In this document: positions 15,093 to 23,422 of the stretch, one piece after another
Layout: each line of letters starts with the position of its first letter
Numbering within the stretch: the stretch's first letter is position 1
Assembly: GCA_036273455.1 (NCBI GenBank)
Contig: DASUHP010000079.1
Coordinates: 22,515 to 86,514, forward strand
Origin: CAIYRG01 sp036273455
GTDB lineage: Bacteria > Pseudomonadota > Alphaproteobacteria > Micropepsales > Micropepsaceae
Direction of reading: 5' to 3'
Length of the DNA stretch: 64,000 nt
Notes under the pieces: generated by a model
The model's database searches: none
What the model was told of the DNA's origin: nothing
The model's input: the letters and a program-made list of their open reading frames with translations, nothing else
Position numbers and translations under genes: made by a program

Positions 15093-17954
15093 CTATCCCG
15101 TAGCGCGGAGTCTTTTCTTTAACATTGGGCGGAGATATTGGCCGGTGTAGGAGCGGGCGACGCGTGCGACTTCTTCCGGCGTGCCTGCGGCAATGATCTC
15201 ACCGCCGCCTTCACCGCCCTCCGGTCCCAGATCGATGATCCAGTCCGCCGTTTTGATGACGTCGAGATTGTGTTCGATCACCACGATGGTGTTTCCGGAT
15301 TCCACCAGCTCGTGCAGCACGTCGAGCAGCTTGCGGACGTCCTCAAAATGCAGGCCGGTGGTTGGCTCGTCGAGGATGTACAAAGTCCGGCCGGTGGCGC
15401 GCCGTGACAGTTCCTTTGCGAGCTTTATCCGCTGCGCTTCCCCGCCGGACAAAGTTGTCGCCTGCTGGCCGACCTTGATGTAACCGAGGCCCACGCGCGT
15501 AAGCGTGTCGAGTTTTTCGCGGATCGCAGGCACCGCCTTGAACAGTTCGGCGCCGGCTTCGACTGTCATCTCGAGCACATCGGAGATCGAATGGCCGCGG
15601 AATTTCACTTCCAGGGTCTCGCGATTGTAGCGTTTCCCGCCGCAGACATCGCATTGCACATAGACGTCGGGCAGGAAGTGCATTTCGATCTTGATTACGC
15701 CATCACCCTGGCAGGCTTCGCAGCGGCCGCCTTTGACGTTGAACGAAAACCGCCCTGGACCATAACCGCGCGTTTTCGCCTCCGGCAGCCCGGCAAACCA
15801 TTCGCGGATCGGCGTGAACGCGCCGGTATAGGTCGCGGGATTGGAACGTGGCGTGCGCCCGATTGGCGACTGATCGATATCGATCACCTTGTCGAGGAAT
15901 TCGAGCCCCAGAATCCTGTCGTGCCTGGCCGGATGTTCGCGTGCGCCCTGCAGGCGACGCGCCACCGCCTTGTACAGCGTCTCGATAATCAGGGTCGATT
16001 TGCCGCCACCAGAGACCCCCGTCACGCAGGTGAAAGTGCCGAGTGGCACGCGCGCGGTGACATTTTTCAGATTGTTCGCCTGCGCACCGATGACTTCGAG
16101 CCAGTGATTGTGCACCGCACGGCGCCGGGTGCTGGAAAACGGGATCTGTTGCACGCCGGCGAGGTATTGCCCGGTGAGACTCTTCGGATCCGCGATGACT
16201 TCGGCGGGTGTGCCCTCAGACACCAGATGGCCGCCATGAATTCCCGCACCCGGTCCCATATCAATGACGTGATCGGCGGTGCGGATCGCCTCCTCGTCAT
16301 GCTCGACGACGATTACAGTATTGCCGAGATCGCGCAGATGTTTGAGCGATTCCAGCAGGCGCGCATTGTCGCGCTGATGCAGGCCGATCGAAGGTTCGTC
16401 GAGAACATAAAGCACGCCCGACAGACCCGAACCGATCTGTGACGCAAGGCGGATACGCTGACTTTCGCCGCCCGACAGCGAACCCGAGGCGCGGGCGAGG
16501 GTGAGATATTCGAGCCCGACATTGTTGAGGAAATGCAGCCGCGCGCGAATCTCTTTTAGAATGCGTGCGGCGATTTCGCGCTGCTTCGGCGAGAGATGCG
16601 AATCCAGTTCGCCAAACCAGCGATCCGCCGCGCGGACGGACAGCTCGCAGACCTGCCCGATATGCATGCCGGCGATCTTGACGCACAACGCCTCCGCCTT
16701 CAGCCGGTAGCCGTTGCAAACGTCGCATGGGCTCTGCGCCTGATAGCGCTCGAGGTCTTCGCGGATCCAGGACGAATCGCTCTCCTTGTAGCGCCGCTCC
16801 ATATTCGGGATGACGCCTTCGAAGCTTTTTTTCACGTCATAGCGGCGCATCCCGTCATCGTAGGAGAACTTGATCTCCTCATCGCCGGAGCCGAACAGGA
16901 TCACTTTCTTCACCCGCTCCGGCAGATCTTCCCACGCGGTGTTCAGCGACACCTTGTAATGGCGCGTAATCGCATCCAGCGTCTGCAGGTAATAGGGCGA
17001 GGACGAGCGCGCCCATGGCGCAATTGCACCCTGTCGCAAATTGAGATGTTCGTCCGGCACCACGAGTTCGCGATCGAAATAGAGCTTTGAACCAAGCCCG
17101 TCACATTCGGGGCAGGCGCCGTGGGGATTATTGAACGAGAACAGCCGTGGCTCGATTTCGGGAATGGTGAACCCCGAGACCGGGCAGGCGAATTTCGACG
17201 ACATGATCAGCCGTTTCGGTTCGCCATTCTCCTTCTCATCGGCAAATTCCACGGCCAGAAGTCCGTCGGCCAGATCCAGCGCAGTTGCGATCGAGTCCGG
17301 CAGACGATTGCCGATATCGCTGCGCACCGCGAGGCGATCCACCACCACTTCGATGTCGTGCTTGAGTTTTTTGTCGAGGGCCGGCGTTTCCGCGATTTCA
17401 TACATGTGCCCGTCGATCTTGACCCGCTGAAAGCCCTTCTTCTGCAGCTCGGCCAATTCCTTGCGGTACTCGCCCTTGCGGCCGCGCACGATCGGCGCCA
17501 GCAGATAAAGCCGCGTCCCTTCGGTGAGGGCCAGGATACGATCGGCCATCTGGCTGACCGTCTGGCTTTCAATCGGCAACCCTGTCGCCGGCGAATAGGG
17601 CACGCCGGCGCGTGCATAAAGCAGGCGCAGGTAATCGTAGATTTCCGTCACCGTGCCGACCGTCGAGCGCGGGTTGCGCGACGTGGTGCGCTGTTCGATC
17701 GAAATGGCTGGCGAAAGGCCGTCGATGTGGTCGACATCGGGCTTCTGCATCATTTCGAGAAATTGCCGTGCATAAGCCGACAGGCTCTCGACGTAACGCC
17801 GCTGTCCCTCGGCATAGATGGTGTCGAAGGCCAGCGAGGATTTGCCCGAACCCGACAGGCCGGTGATCACCACCAGGCGGTCGCGGGGAATCTCGACGTC
17901 GATATTCTTGAGGTTGTGCTCGCGTGCGCCGCGAATGGAAATTGTCTTTTGCAT
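15093..17954 (-). CDS. uvrA: Excinuclease ABC subunit A
   Basis: 953-residue UvrA, the damage-sensing ATPase of nucleotide excision repair, which loads UvrB on distorted DNA. Two ABC modules are visible: Walker A GLSGSGKSS near residues 32-40 and GVSGGGKST in the second half, each with an LSGGE signature. Zinc-binding cysteines are seen as CPECDGLG and CEACQGDG/CDVCGGKRY. The length is standard. It is divergent from ssb. Its promoter overlaps a LexA site, so induction by DNA damage is expected. Confidence 0.97.
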   Translation of the reverse strand: MQKTISIRGAREHNLKNIDVEIPRDRLVVITGLSGSGKSSLAFDTIYAEGQRRYVESLSAYARQFLEMMQKPDVDHIDGLSPAISIEQRTTSRNPRSTVGTVTEIYDYLRLLYARAGVPYSPATGLPIESQTVSQMADRILALTEGTRLYLLAPIVRGRKGEYRKELAELQKKGFQRVKIDGHMYEIAETPALDKKLKHDIEVVVDRLAVRSDIGNRLPDSIATALDLADGLLAVEFADEKENGEPKRLIMSSKFACPVSGFTIPEIEPRLFSFNNPHGACPECDGLGSKLYFDRELVVPDEHLNLRQGAIAPWARSSSPYYLQTLDAITRHYKVSLNTAWEDLPERVKKVILFGSGDEEIKFSYDDGMRRYDVKKSFEGVIPNMERRYKESDSSWIREDLERYQAQSPCDVCNGYRLKAEALCVKIAGMHIGQVCELSVRAADRWFGELDSHLSPKQREIAARILKEIRARLHFLNNVGLEYLTLARASGSLSGGESQRIRLASQIGSGLSGVLYVLDEPSIGLHQRDNARLLESLKHLRDLGNTVIVVEHDEEAIRTADHVIDMGPGAGIHGGHLVSEGTPAEVIADPKSLTGQYLAGVQQIPFSSTRRRAVHNHWLEVIGAQANNLKNVTARVPLGTFTCVTGVSGGGKSTLIIETLYKAVARRLQGAREHPARHDRILGLEFLDKVIDIDQSPIGRTPRSNPATYTGAFTPIREWFAGLPEAKTRGYGPGRFSFNVKGGRCEACQGDGVIKIEMHFLPDVYVQCDVCGGKRYNRETLEVKFRGHSISDVLEMTVEAGAELFKAVPAIREKLDTLTRVGLGYIKVGQQATTLSGGEAQRIKLAKELSRRATGRTLYILDEPTTGLHFEDVRKLLDVLHELVESGNTIVVIEHNLDVIKTADWIIDLGPEGGEGGGEIIAAGTPEEVARVARSYTGQYLRPMLKKRLRATG

Positions 17955-18019
17955 CTAAGACTAACCTATGACGGCCGGACGCCCGCGCGGCAAGCGGTGC
18001 GAATCTGCGAATTTCCGTG

Positions 18020-18048
18020 AAAATAGGACTGGAACAAAAAGAGAACAA
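18020..18048 (-). promoter_or_regulatory. uvrA promoter
   Basis: Reading the minus strand: -35 TTGTTC (18048-18043), a spacer of exactly 17 bases, and -10 TATTTT (18025-18020), about 65 bases before the uvrA start. The LexA site occupies the -35 and the upstream part of the spacer. Confidence 0.6.
18032..18046. promoter_or_regulatory. LexA-binding SOS box (alphaproteobacterial GTTC-N7-GTTC type)
   Basis: GAACAAAAAGAGAAC is a direct repeat of GAAC separated by 7 bases (GTTC-N7-GTTC on the other strand), the exact form described for alphaproteobacterial LexA. It sits in the uvrA-ssb intergenic region and overlaps the predicted uvrA -35. It may also control ssb. Confidence 0.8.
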
Positions 18049-18155
18049 TTGCTAGGATGGTTTTGCCCTCGCAAATCCAGGTGGACAAGTCTGGCCGCGC
18101 GTGGCGCATACCGGAACGCGGCGCTAATTATGCGCCTGAGAGATAGGAGATGGGG

Positions 18156-18605
18156 ATGGCTGGCAGCGTCAACAAGGTAATCCTGGTCGGCAATCTGGGA
18201 CGTGACCCGGAAGTGAAGCGGCTCAATTCAGGTGACCCTGTGGTGAACCTGAACCTGGCCACCTCGGAATCCTGGCGCGACAAAGCGTCCGGCGAGCGCA
18301 AGGAAAAGACCGAATGGCACCGGGTCGTCATCTACAATGAGAATCTCGCCAAAGTCGCGGAGCAATATCTGCGTAAGGGTTCGAAGGTCTATCTCGAGGG
18401 CCAGCTCCAGACCCGTAAATACGAGAAGGATGGCCAGGAGAGATTCACCACCGAAGTCGTGCTGACGCGGTTTCGCGGCGAGCTCGTGCTGCTGGATCGT
18501 GCCGAGGGCGGTGACCGCGGAGAAAGGCCTGCGCCGGCCATGGCCGGAAATGGCGAAAGCCGCAATTTCCGCCGCGACGACCTCGACGACGAAATTCCGT
18601 TCTGA
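18156..18605 (+). CDS. ssb: Single-stranded DNA-binding protein
   Basis: 149-residue SSB with an N-terminal OB fold (MAGSVNKVILVGNLGRDPEV through TRFRGELVLL) and a short flexible linker ending in the acidic DDLDDEIPF tail used to recruit repair and replication proteins. The ATG at 18156 is preferred over one at 18150 because the AGGAG site ends six bases before it, whereas it would touch the earlier codon. Divergent from uvrA across the LexA site. Confidence 0.96.
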   Translation: MAGSVNKVILVGNLGRDPEVKRLNSGDPVVNLNLATSESWRDKASGERKEKTEWHRVVIYNENLAKVAEQYLRKGSKVYLEGQLQTRKYEKDGQERFTTEVVLTRFRGELVLLDRAEGGDRGERPAPAMAGNGESRNFRRDDLDDEIPF

Positions 18606-18607
18606 TA

Positions 18608-18733
18608 CTCCGGCTCCGCAAATCGTCAGCTCCGCCTTCGCTAAAAGCTTCCGCCTTCGCCCTGTGGGCTACGGCGACCAGGCCGGCGGGCGAACGATGA
18701 AGGTGGATCGACCCTGCCTGCGCGTAGCCGGAG
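18608..18733. repeat. Intergenic palindromic repeat-like element
   Basis: CTCCGGCT (18608-18615) is the inverse of AGCCGGAG (18726-18733), and between them CCGCCTTCGC occurs twice. The pattern resembles dispersed palindromic elements of alphaproteobacterial intergenic DNA. No gene is visible in 18606-18781. Confidence 0.4.
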
Positions 18734-18781
18734 CGGGGGCAACAGGGCCGGTTCGTCGCGCCGGCGAAGGCAGGGCGGGGA

Positions 18782-19456
18782 ATGGACATCATATCCGCGT
18801 TGGCGCGGCGCCTGCGTTTTGCCGCGCCAGCTTTGCTATGCATTGCGCTTGCCGGTTGTTCTGCCGGCCAGCGTGCGCAAGGTTTCGTCAATCCGCGGGT
18901 CATGTCAGCCTATGTTCCTTTGTTTCGGAGCACCGACTTCATTCTCGGCGCCTGGGGCGCGGCCGTGGCGCTGACGCCGAACATTGCCGTCACCAATGAC
19001 CACAACCTGAATCTCGTTCCGCCCGACCGGGTTGTTGCGCGCTCGCAGGACTACGATCTTTTGTTCTTCCGGATTGAAGGCCACGACCCACCCCAATTCG
19101 GCAATCCAAGGATCGGCGAGCCGGTGGTCGCCTATGGTCAGGGCAGCTTGCGAGACTTACGGGACGCGAAAGGCGCAGTGTCGCAACTGAACACATTTGT
19201 CGCGCCGCGCTGCCAGGACTGCCGCGACCAGGTGGCTTTTACCTACGATGCCGATGCCGGCGAGGGATTTTCCGGCGGCCCCGTGGTCGACGCGAATTCC
19301 GGTGTGGTGGTGGGCATCACATTCGGTTTCAGGGACGAAGGCGAACATGGTGCCAGAAGGATGTATGCTTATGATCTGGCGCTGGTGCTCGATGAAATGC
19401 GGCGTCTGATTTCGAACCAGACAGATTCGACAGATACGACAGATTCGGTCCAGTAG
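18782..19456 (+). CDS. Trypsin-like serine protease, lipoprotein
   Basis: 224-residue exported protein. The N-terminus ends in a lipobox (LAGC, Cys26), so it should be lipid-anchored. A chymotrypsin-fold triad can be seen: His in TNDHNL, Asp in SQDYDLLFF and Ser in GEGFSGGPVVD (the GxSGGP motif). No PDZ domain follows. It may process envelope proteins, but the substrate is unknown. The final codons (QTDSTDTTDS) derive from a three-fold 9-base tandem repeat that runs up to the stop. Confidence 0.75.
   Translation: MDIISALARRLRFAAPALLCIALAGCSAGQRAQGFVNPRVMSAYVPLFRSTDFILGAWGAAVALTPNIAVTNDHNLNLVPPDRVVARSQDYDLLFFRIEGHDPPQFGNPRIGEPVVAYGQGSLRDLRDAKGAVSQLNTFVAPRCQDCRDQVAFTYDADAGEGFSGGPVVDANSGVVVGITFGFRDEGEHGARRMYAYDLALVLDEMRRLISNQTDSTDTTDSVQ
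19420..19446 (+). repeat. Three tandem 9-mers at protease gene 3' end
   Basis: GACAGATTC, GACAGATAC, GACAGATTC in succession, encoding a Thr/Asp/Ser tail directly before the stop codon of the protease gene. Confidence 0.8.
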
Positions 19457-19553
19457 GCGACCTGTTCGAGACAACCAGCAGATGCTACAGCGTCATGGAA
19501 TTTGCGTGTGTGTTTCCTGCCCCTGGATCGCGCAGGAGCGGAAGGAACGACTC

Positions 19554-19577
19554 ATGATAAAGCGTGCAGCACGCTGA
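19554..19577 (+). promoter_or_regulatory. Possible 7-codon leader ORF with palindrome upstream of gyrA
   Basis: ATG-ATA-AAG-CGT-GCA-GCA-CGC-TGA (MIKRAAR) is preceded by GGAAGGA eight bases upstream and ends 15 bases before the gyrA start. It contains the perfect inverted repeat AGCGTGC-A-GCACGCT (19561-19575). Either a translated leader or an operator or hairpin, with no independent support. Confidence 0.3.
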
Positions 19578-19592
19578 TCGGGATCAAGAGTT

Positions 19593-22340
19593 TTGGCCGA
19601 GCATAACGAGGACACAAACGGCGCAGGCGGGCGCGGTGAGAGCAACATCATTCCGGTCGCCATCGAAAGCGAATTGAAGCGTTCCTATCTCGATTACGCG
19701 ATGAGCGTGATCGTATCGCGTGCGCTTCCCGACGTGCGCGATGGGCTCAAGCCGGTACACCGGCGCATCCTCTATTCCATGCACGAAAGCGGCTATGACT
19801 GGAACAAGCCATACCGCAAATCCGCGCGCGTCGTCGGCGATGTCATCGGTAAATACCACCCCCACGGTGATCAGGCGGTCTATGACGCGCTGGTGCGTCT
19901 GGCGCAGGAATTTTCCATGCGCCTGCCGCTGATCGACGGCCAGGGCAATTTCGGTTCGGTCGACGGCGATCCGCCGGCAGCCATGCGCTATACCGAAGTG
20001 CGCCGCGCCCGTGCCGCCCATGCGCTCACAGAAGACCTGGAAAAGAATACCGTCGAATTCCAGGACAATTACGACGCATCCGAGCGCGAACCCATAGTCA
20101 TGCCGGCGCGCTTTCCCAATCTGCTGGTCAACGGGGCAGGGGGCATTGCGGTCGGAATGGCCACCAATGTCCCGCCCCACAATATGGGTGAGGTGATCGA
20201 TGCCTGCCTCGCCTATATCGAAGACCCGGCGATCACGCTCGATGTTCTGACCGAGATCGTGCCGGGGCCGGATTTTCCCACCGGCGGACTGATCATCGGC
20301 CGCACCGCGCCGCGTTCGGCACTGGCGCGCGGGCGCGGATCGGTCCTGATGCGCGCCAAACTGCATGTCGAGGAACTGCGCCGCGACCGCGAGGCAATCA
20401 TCGTCACCGAGATTCCCTATCAGGTGAACAAGGCGCGCATGCTGGAACGCATGGCTGATCTGGTGCGCGACAAGCGGATCGAGGGTATCTCGGAATTGCG
20501 CGATGAAAGCGACCGCGATGGCATGCGCGTGGTGATTGAGCTCAAGCGCGACGCTTCATCCCAGGTCGTGCTGAACCAGCTCTACCGGTTCTCCGAACTG
20601 CAAACCACTTTCGGCGTGAACATGCTGGCGTTGAATGGCGGCCGGCCCGAGCTGATGAACCTGAAGGAGATGATCGCCGCCTTTGTGCTGTTCCGCGAAG
20701 AAGTGGTGACGCGGCGGACCCGGCATGATCTTGCCAATGCGCGCGAGCGCGGCCATGTGCTGGTGGGATTGGCGATTGCGGTGGCAAATATCGATGCGGT
20801 GATTGCGCTGATCCGCGCCGCGCCGGATGCGGCGACCGCAAGGGTACAGCTGATGGAGCGTGCCTGGCCCGCTTCCGAGATCGCCCCGCTGGTGGCGCTC
20901 ATTGCCGATCCGCGGCATCAGGTGGCGGCGGACAACACGATCCGGCTCACCGAGGAACAGGCCAAGGCGATCCTCGAAATCCGCCTGCAGCGTTTGACTG
21001 CGCTCGGCATCTCGGAAATCTCCCAAGAGGTCGAAAAGCTCGGCGCCGCAATTTCCGATTTCCTCGACATTCTGCGTTCGCGTCCGCGTGTCCTCGCGAT
21101 TGTCAAAGACGAGCTCGCGGCGGTGCGCCGGGATTTTGCCACTCCGCGGCGGACGGAAATCATCGACGCCGAAGTCGAAGTCGAGGATGAAGATCTCATC
21201 GAGCGGGAGGATGTCGCGGTCACGGTCACCCATGCCGGGTACATCAAGCGCACTCCGCTGGCGGAATATCGCGTTCAGGGACGTGGCGGAAAGGGACGCG
21301 CCGGCATGGCGACGCGCGAAGAAGATTTCGTCACCCATATCTTTGTCGCCAATACGCACGCGCCGCTGCTGTTCTTCTCGTCGACCGGCATGGTCTACCG
21401 GCTGAAAGTATGGCGGCTGCCCGAAGCGCGGATTCAGGGCCGCGGCAAGGCGATGGTGAATCTGCTACCCTTGCAGCAGGGGGAGCGCATCACAACGATT
21501 CTGCCATTGCCGGAAGATGAAGCGACATGGGGCCGTTTCCAGGTGCTGTTCGCCACCAAATCCGGCGATGTCCGCCGCAATGAGCTGTCGGATTTTGCCA
21601 ATATTCAGAAGACCGGCAAAATCGCCATGAAGCTCGAGGCCGGCGACGGCATTGTCGGCGTGCAGCTCTGCGGGCCGAAGGACGAGGTGCTGCTGACCAC
21701 AAGGCGGGCAAAATGTATCCGTTTTGCGATTACCGACATTCGTGTCTTCAAGGGACGCGAATCCACCGGCGTGCGGGGGATCAGGCTGTCGGAAGGTGAC
21801 GAAGTCGTCAGTGTGGCCCTGCTGACCGGCAGCGATACGAGTGTTGCGGAAGCGCGTGCCTTCCTGCGTCAGGCCAGCGCCGCCCGCAAAGCGCAGGAGG
21901 GGACGCCTGCCGAAGAGGCCGATCCGGCCGGCGATGATGCTGCCGATGAGACCGATGATACGGGCGAGGAAGCCGTGCTGTCGCCCGAACGCTACGCCGA
22001 ATTGGGCGCACGGGAACAATTCGTGCTTGCGGTGAGCGAGGAAGGTTTCGGCAAACGCACCAGCTCCTATGAATACCGCACCATGGGCCGCGGAGCACAG
22101 GGCGTCACCGCGATGTCCATGAAGGGCAAGAACAACGCACTTGCCGCTGCATTCCCGGTCGAAGAGACGGATCATCTGATGCTGATCACCAATCAGGGGC
22201 AGACGATCCGTCTGCCGGTTTCGGGCATCAGCATTCAGCGACGCACCGCGCAGGGGGTAACGCTGTTCCGGATGGAAGAAGGCGAAAGGGTGGTGTCGGT
22301 GGAACGCATCGCGGAAAGCTCCGGAGACGCCGAGGAATGA
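19593..22340 (+). CDS. gyrA: DNA gyrase subunit A
   Basis: 915-residue GyrA, the breakage-reunion subunit of gyrase. The N-terminal AIESELKRSYLDYAMSVIV block, the active-site Tyr in AAMRYTE and the gyrase-specific box QGRGGKG in the C-terminal wheel are present. In the quinolone-determining region (HPHGDQAVYDAL) the position equivalent to E. coli Ser83 is Gln94, while Asp98 matches Asp87. An acidic, alanine-rich insertion of about 40 residues lies in the C-terminal domain. TTG start. The stop overlaps coaD by 4 bases. Confidence 0.96.
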   Translation: MAEHNEDTNGAGGRGESNIIPVAIESELKRSYLDYAMSVIVSRALPDVRDGLKPVHRRILYSMHESGYDWNKPYRKSARVVGDVIGKYHPHGDQAVYDALVRLAQEFSMRLPLIDGQGNFGSVDGDPPAAMRYTEVRRARAAHALTEDLEKNTVEFQDNYDASEREPIVMPARFPNLLVNGAGGIAVGMATNVPPHNMGEVIDACLAYIEDPAITLDVLTEIVPGPDFPTGGLIIGRTAPRSALARGRGSVLMRAKLHVEELRRDREAIIVTEIPYQVNKARMLERMADLVRDKRIEGISELRDESDRDGMRVVIELKRDASSQVVLNQLYRFSELQTTFGVNMLALNGGRPELMNLKEMIAAFVLFREEVVTRRTRHDLANARERGHVLVGLAIAVANIDAVIALIRAAPDAATARVQLMERAWPASEIAPLVALIADPRHQVAADNTIRLTEEQAKAILEIRLQRLTALGISEISQEVEKLGAAISDFLDILRSRPRVLAIVKDELAAVRRDFATPRRTEIIDAEVEVEDEDLIEREDVAVTVTHAGYIKRTPLAEYRVQGRGGKGRAGMATREEDFVTHIFVANTHAPLLFFSSTGMVYRLKVWRLPEARIQGRGKAMVNLLPLQQGERITTILPLPEDEATWGRFQVLFATKSGDVRRNELSDFANIQKTGKIAMKLEAGDGIVGVQLCGPKDEVLLTTRRAKCIRFAITDIRVFKGRESTGVRGIRLSEGDEVVSVALLTGSDTSVAEARAFLRQASAARKAQEGTPAEEADPAGDDAADETDDTGEEAVLSPERYAELGAREQFVLAVSEEGFGKRTSSYEYRTMGRGAQGVTAMSMKGKNNALAAAFPVEETDHLMLITNQGQTIRLPVSGISIQRRTAQGVTLFRMEEGERVVSVERIAESSGDAEE

Positions 22341-22849
22341 GTCCGCGGCGCGTCGCGCTATATCCCGGCACCTTCGATCCGGTGACGCTTGGGCACCTCG
22401 ATATCATCCAGCGCGCGGTCAAATTGTTCGATCATCTGGTGATCGGAATTGCCGATAATGTTTCCAAGTCCCAGGCCTTCACAATGGCAGAACGCGTCGA
22501 AATGATGCGGCGCGAAACCGCCCGGTTTGCCGGCGGCGGCCGCGCCAGTATTGCGGTTGAAACTTTCGACAGTCTGTTGATCCATTTCGCCCGCAAAGTG
22601 GGGGCGACCGTGATCGTCCGCGGCCTGCGTGCGGTGTCCGACTTTGAATATGAATTCCAGATGGTCGGGATGAATCAGCGGCTCGACCCGGAGATTGAAA
22701 CCGTCTTCCTTATGGCCGACCCGCGCCATCAGGCGATCGCATCGCGCTTGGTCAAGGAAATCGCTTCCTTTGGTGGCGATGTCACCGCCTTCACCACGGC
22801 CCCCGTTGCCGACGCACTGCGCAAGAGATTTGCCCGCAAGAAGAGTTGA
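22337..22849 (+). CDS. coaD: Phosphopantetheine adenylyltransferase
   Basis: 170-residue CoaD, which joins 4'-phosphopantetheine and ATP to form dephospho-CoA, the penultimate step of CoA synthesis. The nucleotidyltransferase motif GTFDPVTLGHLD near the N-terminus and VIVRGLRAVSDFEYE are intact. Its ATG overlaps the gyrA stop codon, so the genes are coupled, an arrangement common in alphaproteobacteria. Confidence 0.96.
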   Translation: MSPRRVALYPGTFDPVTLGHLDIIQRAVKLFDHLVIGIADNVSKSQAFTMAERVEMMRRETARFAGGGRASIAVETFDSLLIHFARKVGATVIVRGLRAVSDFEYEFQMVGMNQRLDPEIETVFLMADPRHQAIASRLVKEIASFGGDVTAFTTAPVADALRKRFARKKS

Positions 22850-22874
22850 CGGGGCTGAACAAGGAGACAACATC

Positions 22875-23342
22875 ATGGCGGATCCCGAAATCATCGACCT
22901 CGAACTCAAGTCGGGTACCGTTCGCATCGAGTTACTGCCCAATGTTGCGCCGAATCACGTGCAGCGGATCAAGGATCTGGTCCGGGAAAAATTTTACGAC
23001 GGACTGAAATTTCACCGCGTCATCGATGGCTTCATGGCCCAGACCGGCGATCCCACCGGCACCGGAGCAGGCAAATCGAAAAAGCCAAATCTGGCGGCGG
23101 AATTCAGCCGTGAACGCCATGTCCGCGGCACCTGTTCCATGGCCCGCAGCAGCGATCCGAATTCCGCGAATAGTCAGTTCTTCATCTGCCTTGCCGACGC
23201 ACCCTGGCTGGACGGGCAATACTCCGCGTGGGGGCGGGTGATCAGCGGCATGGAGCATGTCGACGCGATCAAGAAAGGCAGCTCGGGCAATAACGGCACG
23301 GTGAGTGATCCCGACCAGATCATTCACATGACCCTCCCCTGA
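22875..23342 (+). CDS. Cyclophilin-type peptidyl-prolyl cis-trans isomerase
   Basis: 155-residue cytoplasmic cyclophilin (no signal peptide). Active-site blocks FHRVIDGFMAQTGDPTGTG and NSQFFICLADAPWLDGQYSAWGRV are intact. It speeds proline isomerisation during folding. ATG at 22875 with AAGGAG nine bases before. It follows coaD and belongs to the gyrA-coaD-ppi block. PpiB is the nearest familiar homologue. Confidence 0.93.
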   Translation: MADPEIIDLELKSGTVRIELLPNVAPNHVQRIKDLVREKFYDGLKFHRVIDGFMAQTGDPTGTGAGKSKKPNLAAEFSRERHVRGTCSMARSSDPNSANSQFFICLADAPWLDGQYSAWGRVISGMEHVDAIKKGSSGNNGTVSDPDQIIHMTLP

Positions 23343-23422
23343 TCGAGAATGGCCATATCCCGTGATTTGCGCAAACGACGTAAACCGGTGTAGGCCCGCT
23401 CGGCATTTGGCGAGATCGGAGC

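Noticed and set aside
14847..15122. 91-codon frame whose ATG overlaps the SRPBCC stop
   Set aside because: Polar, low-complexity product. The overlapping frame 14878-15087 encodes a consistent two-helix membrane protein instead.
17121..18020. 299-codon frame opposite uvrA
   Set aside because: Antisense shadow that ends in the SOS promoter region.
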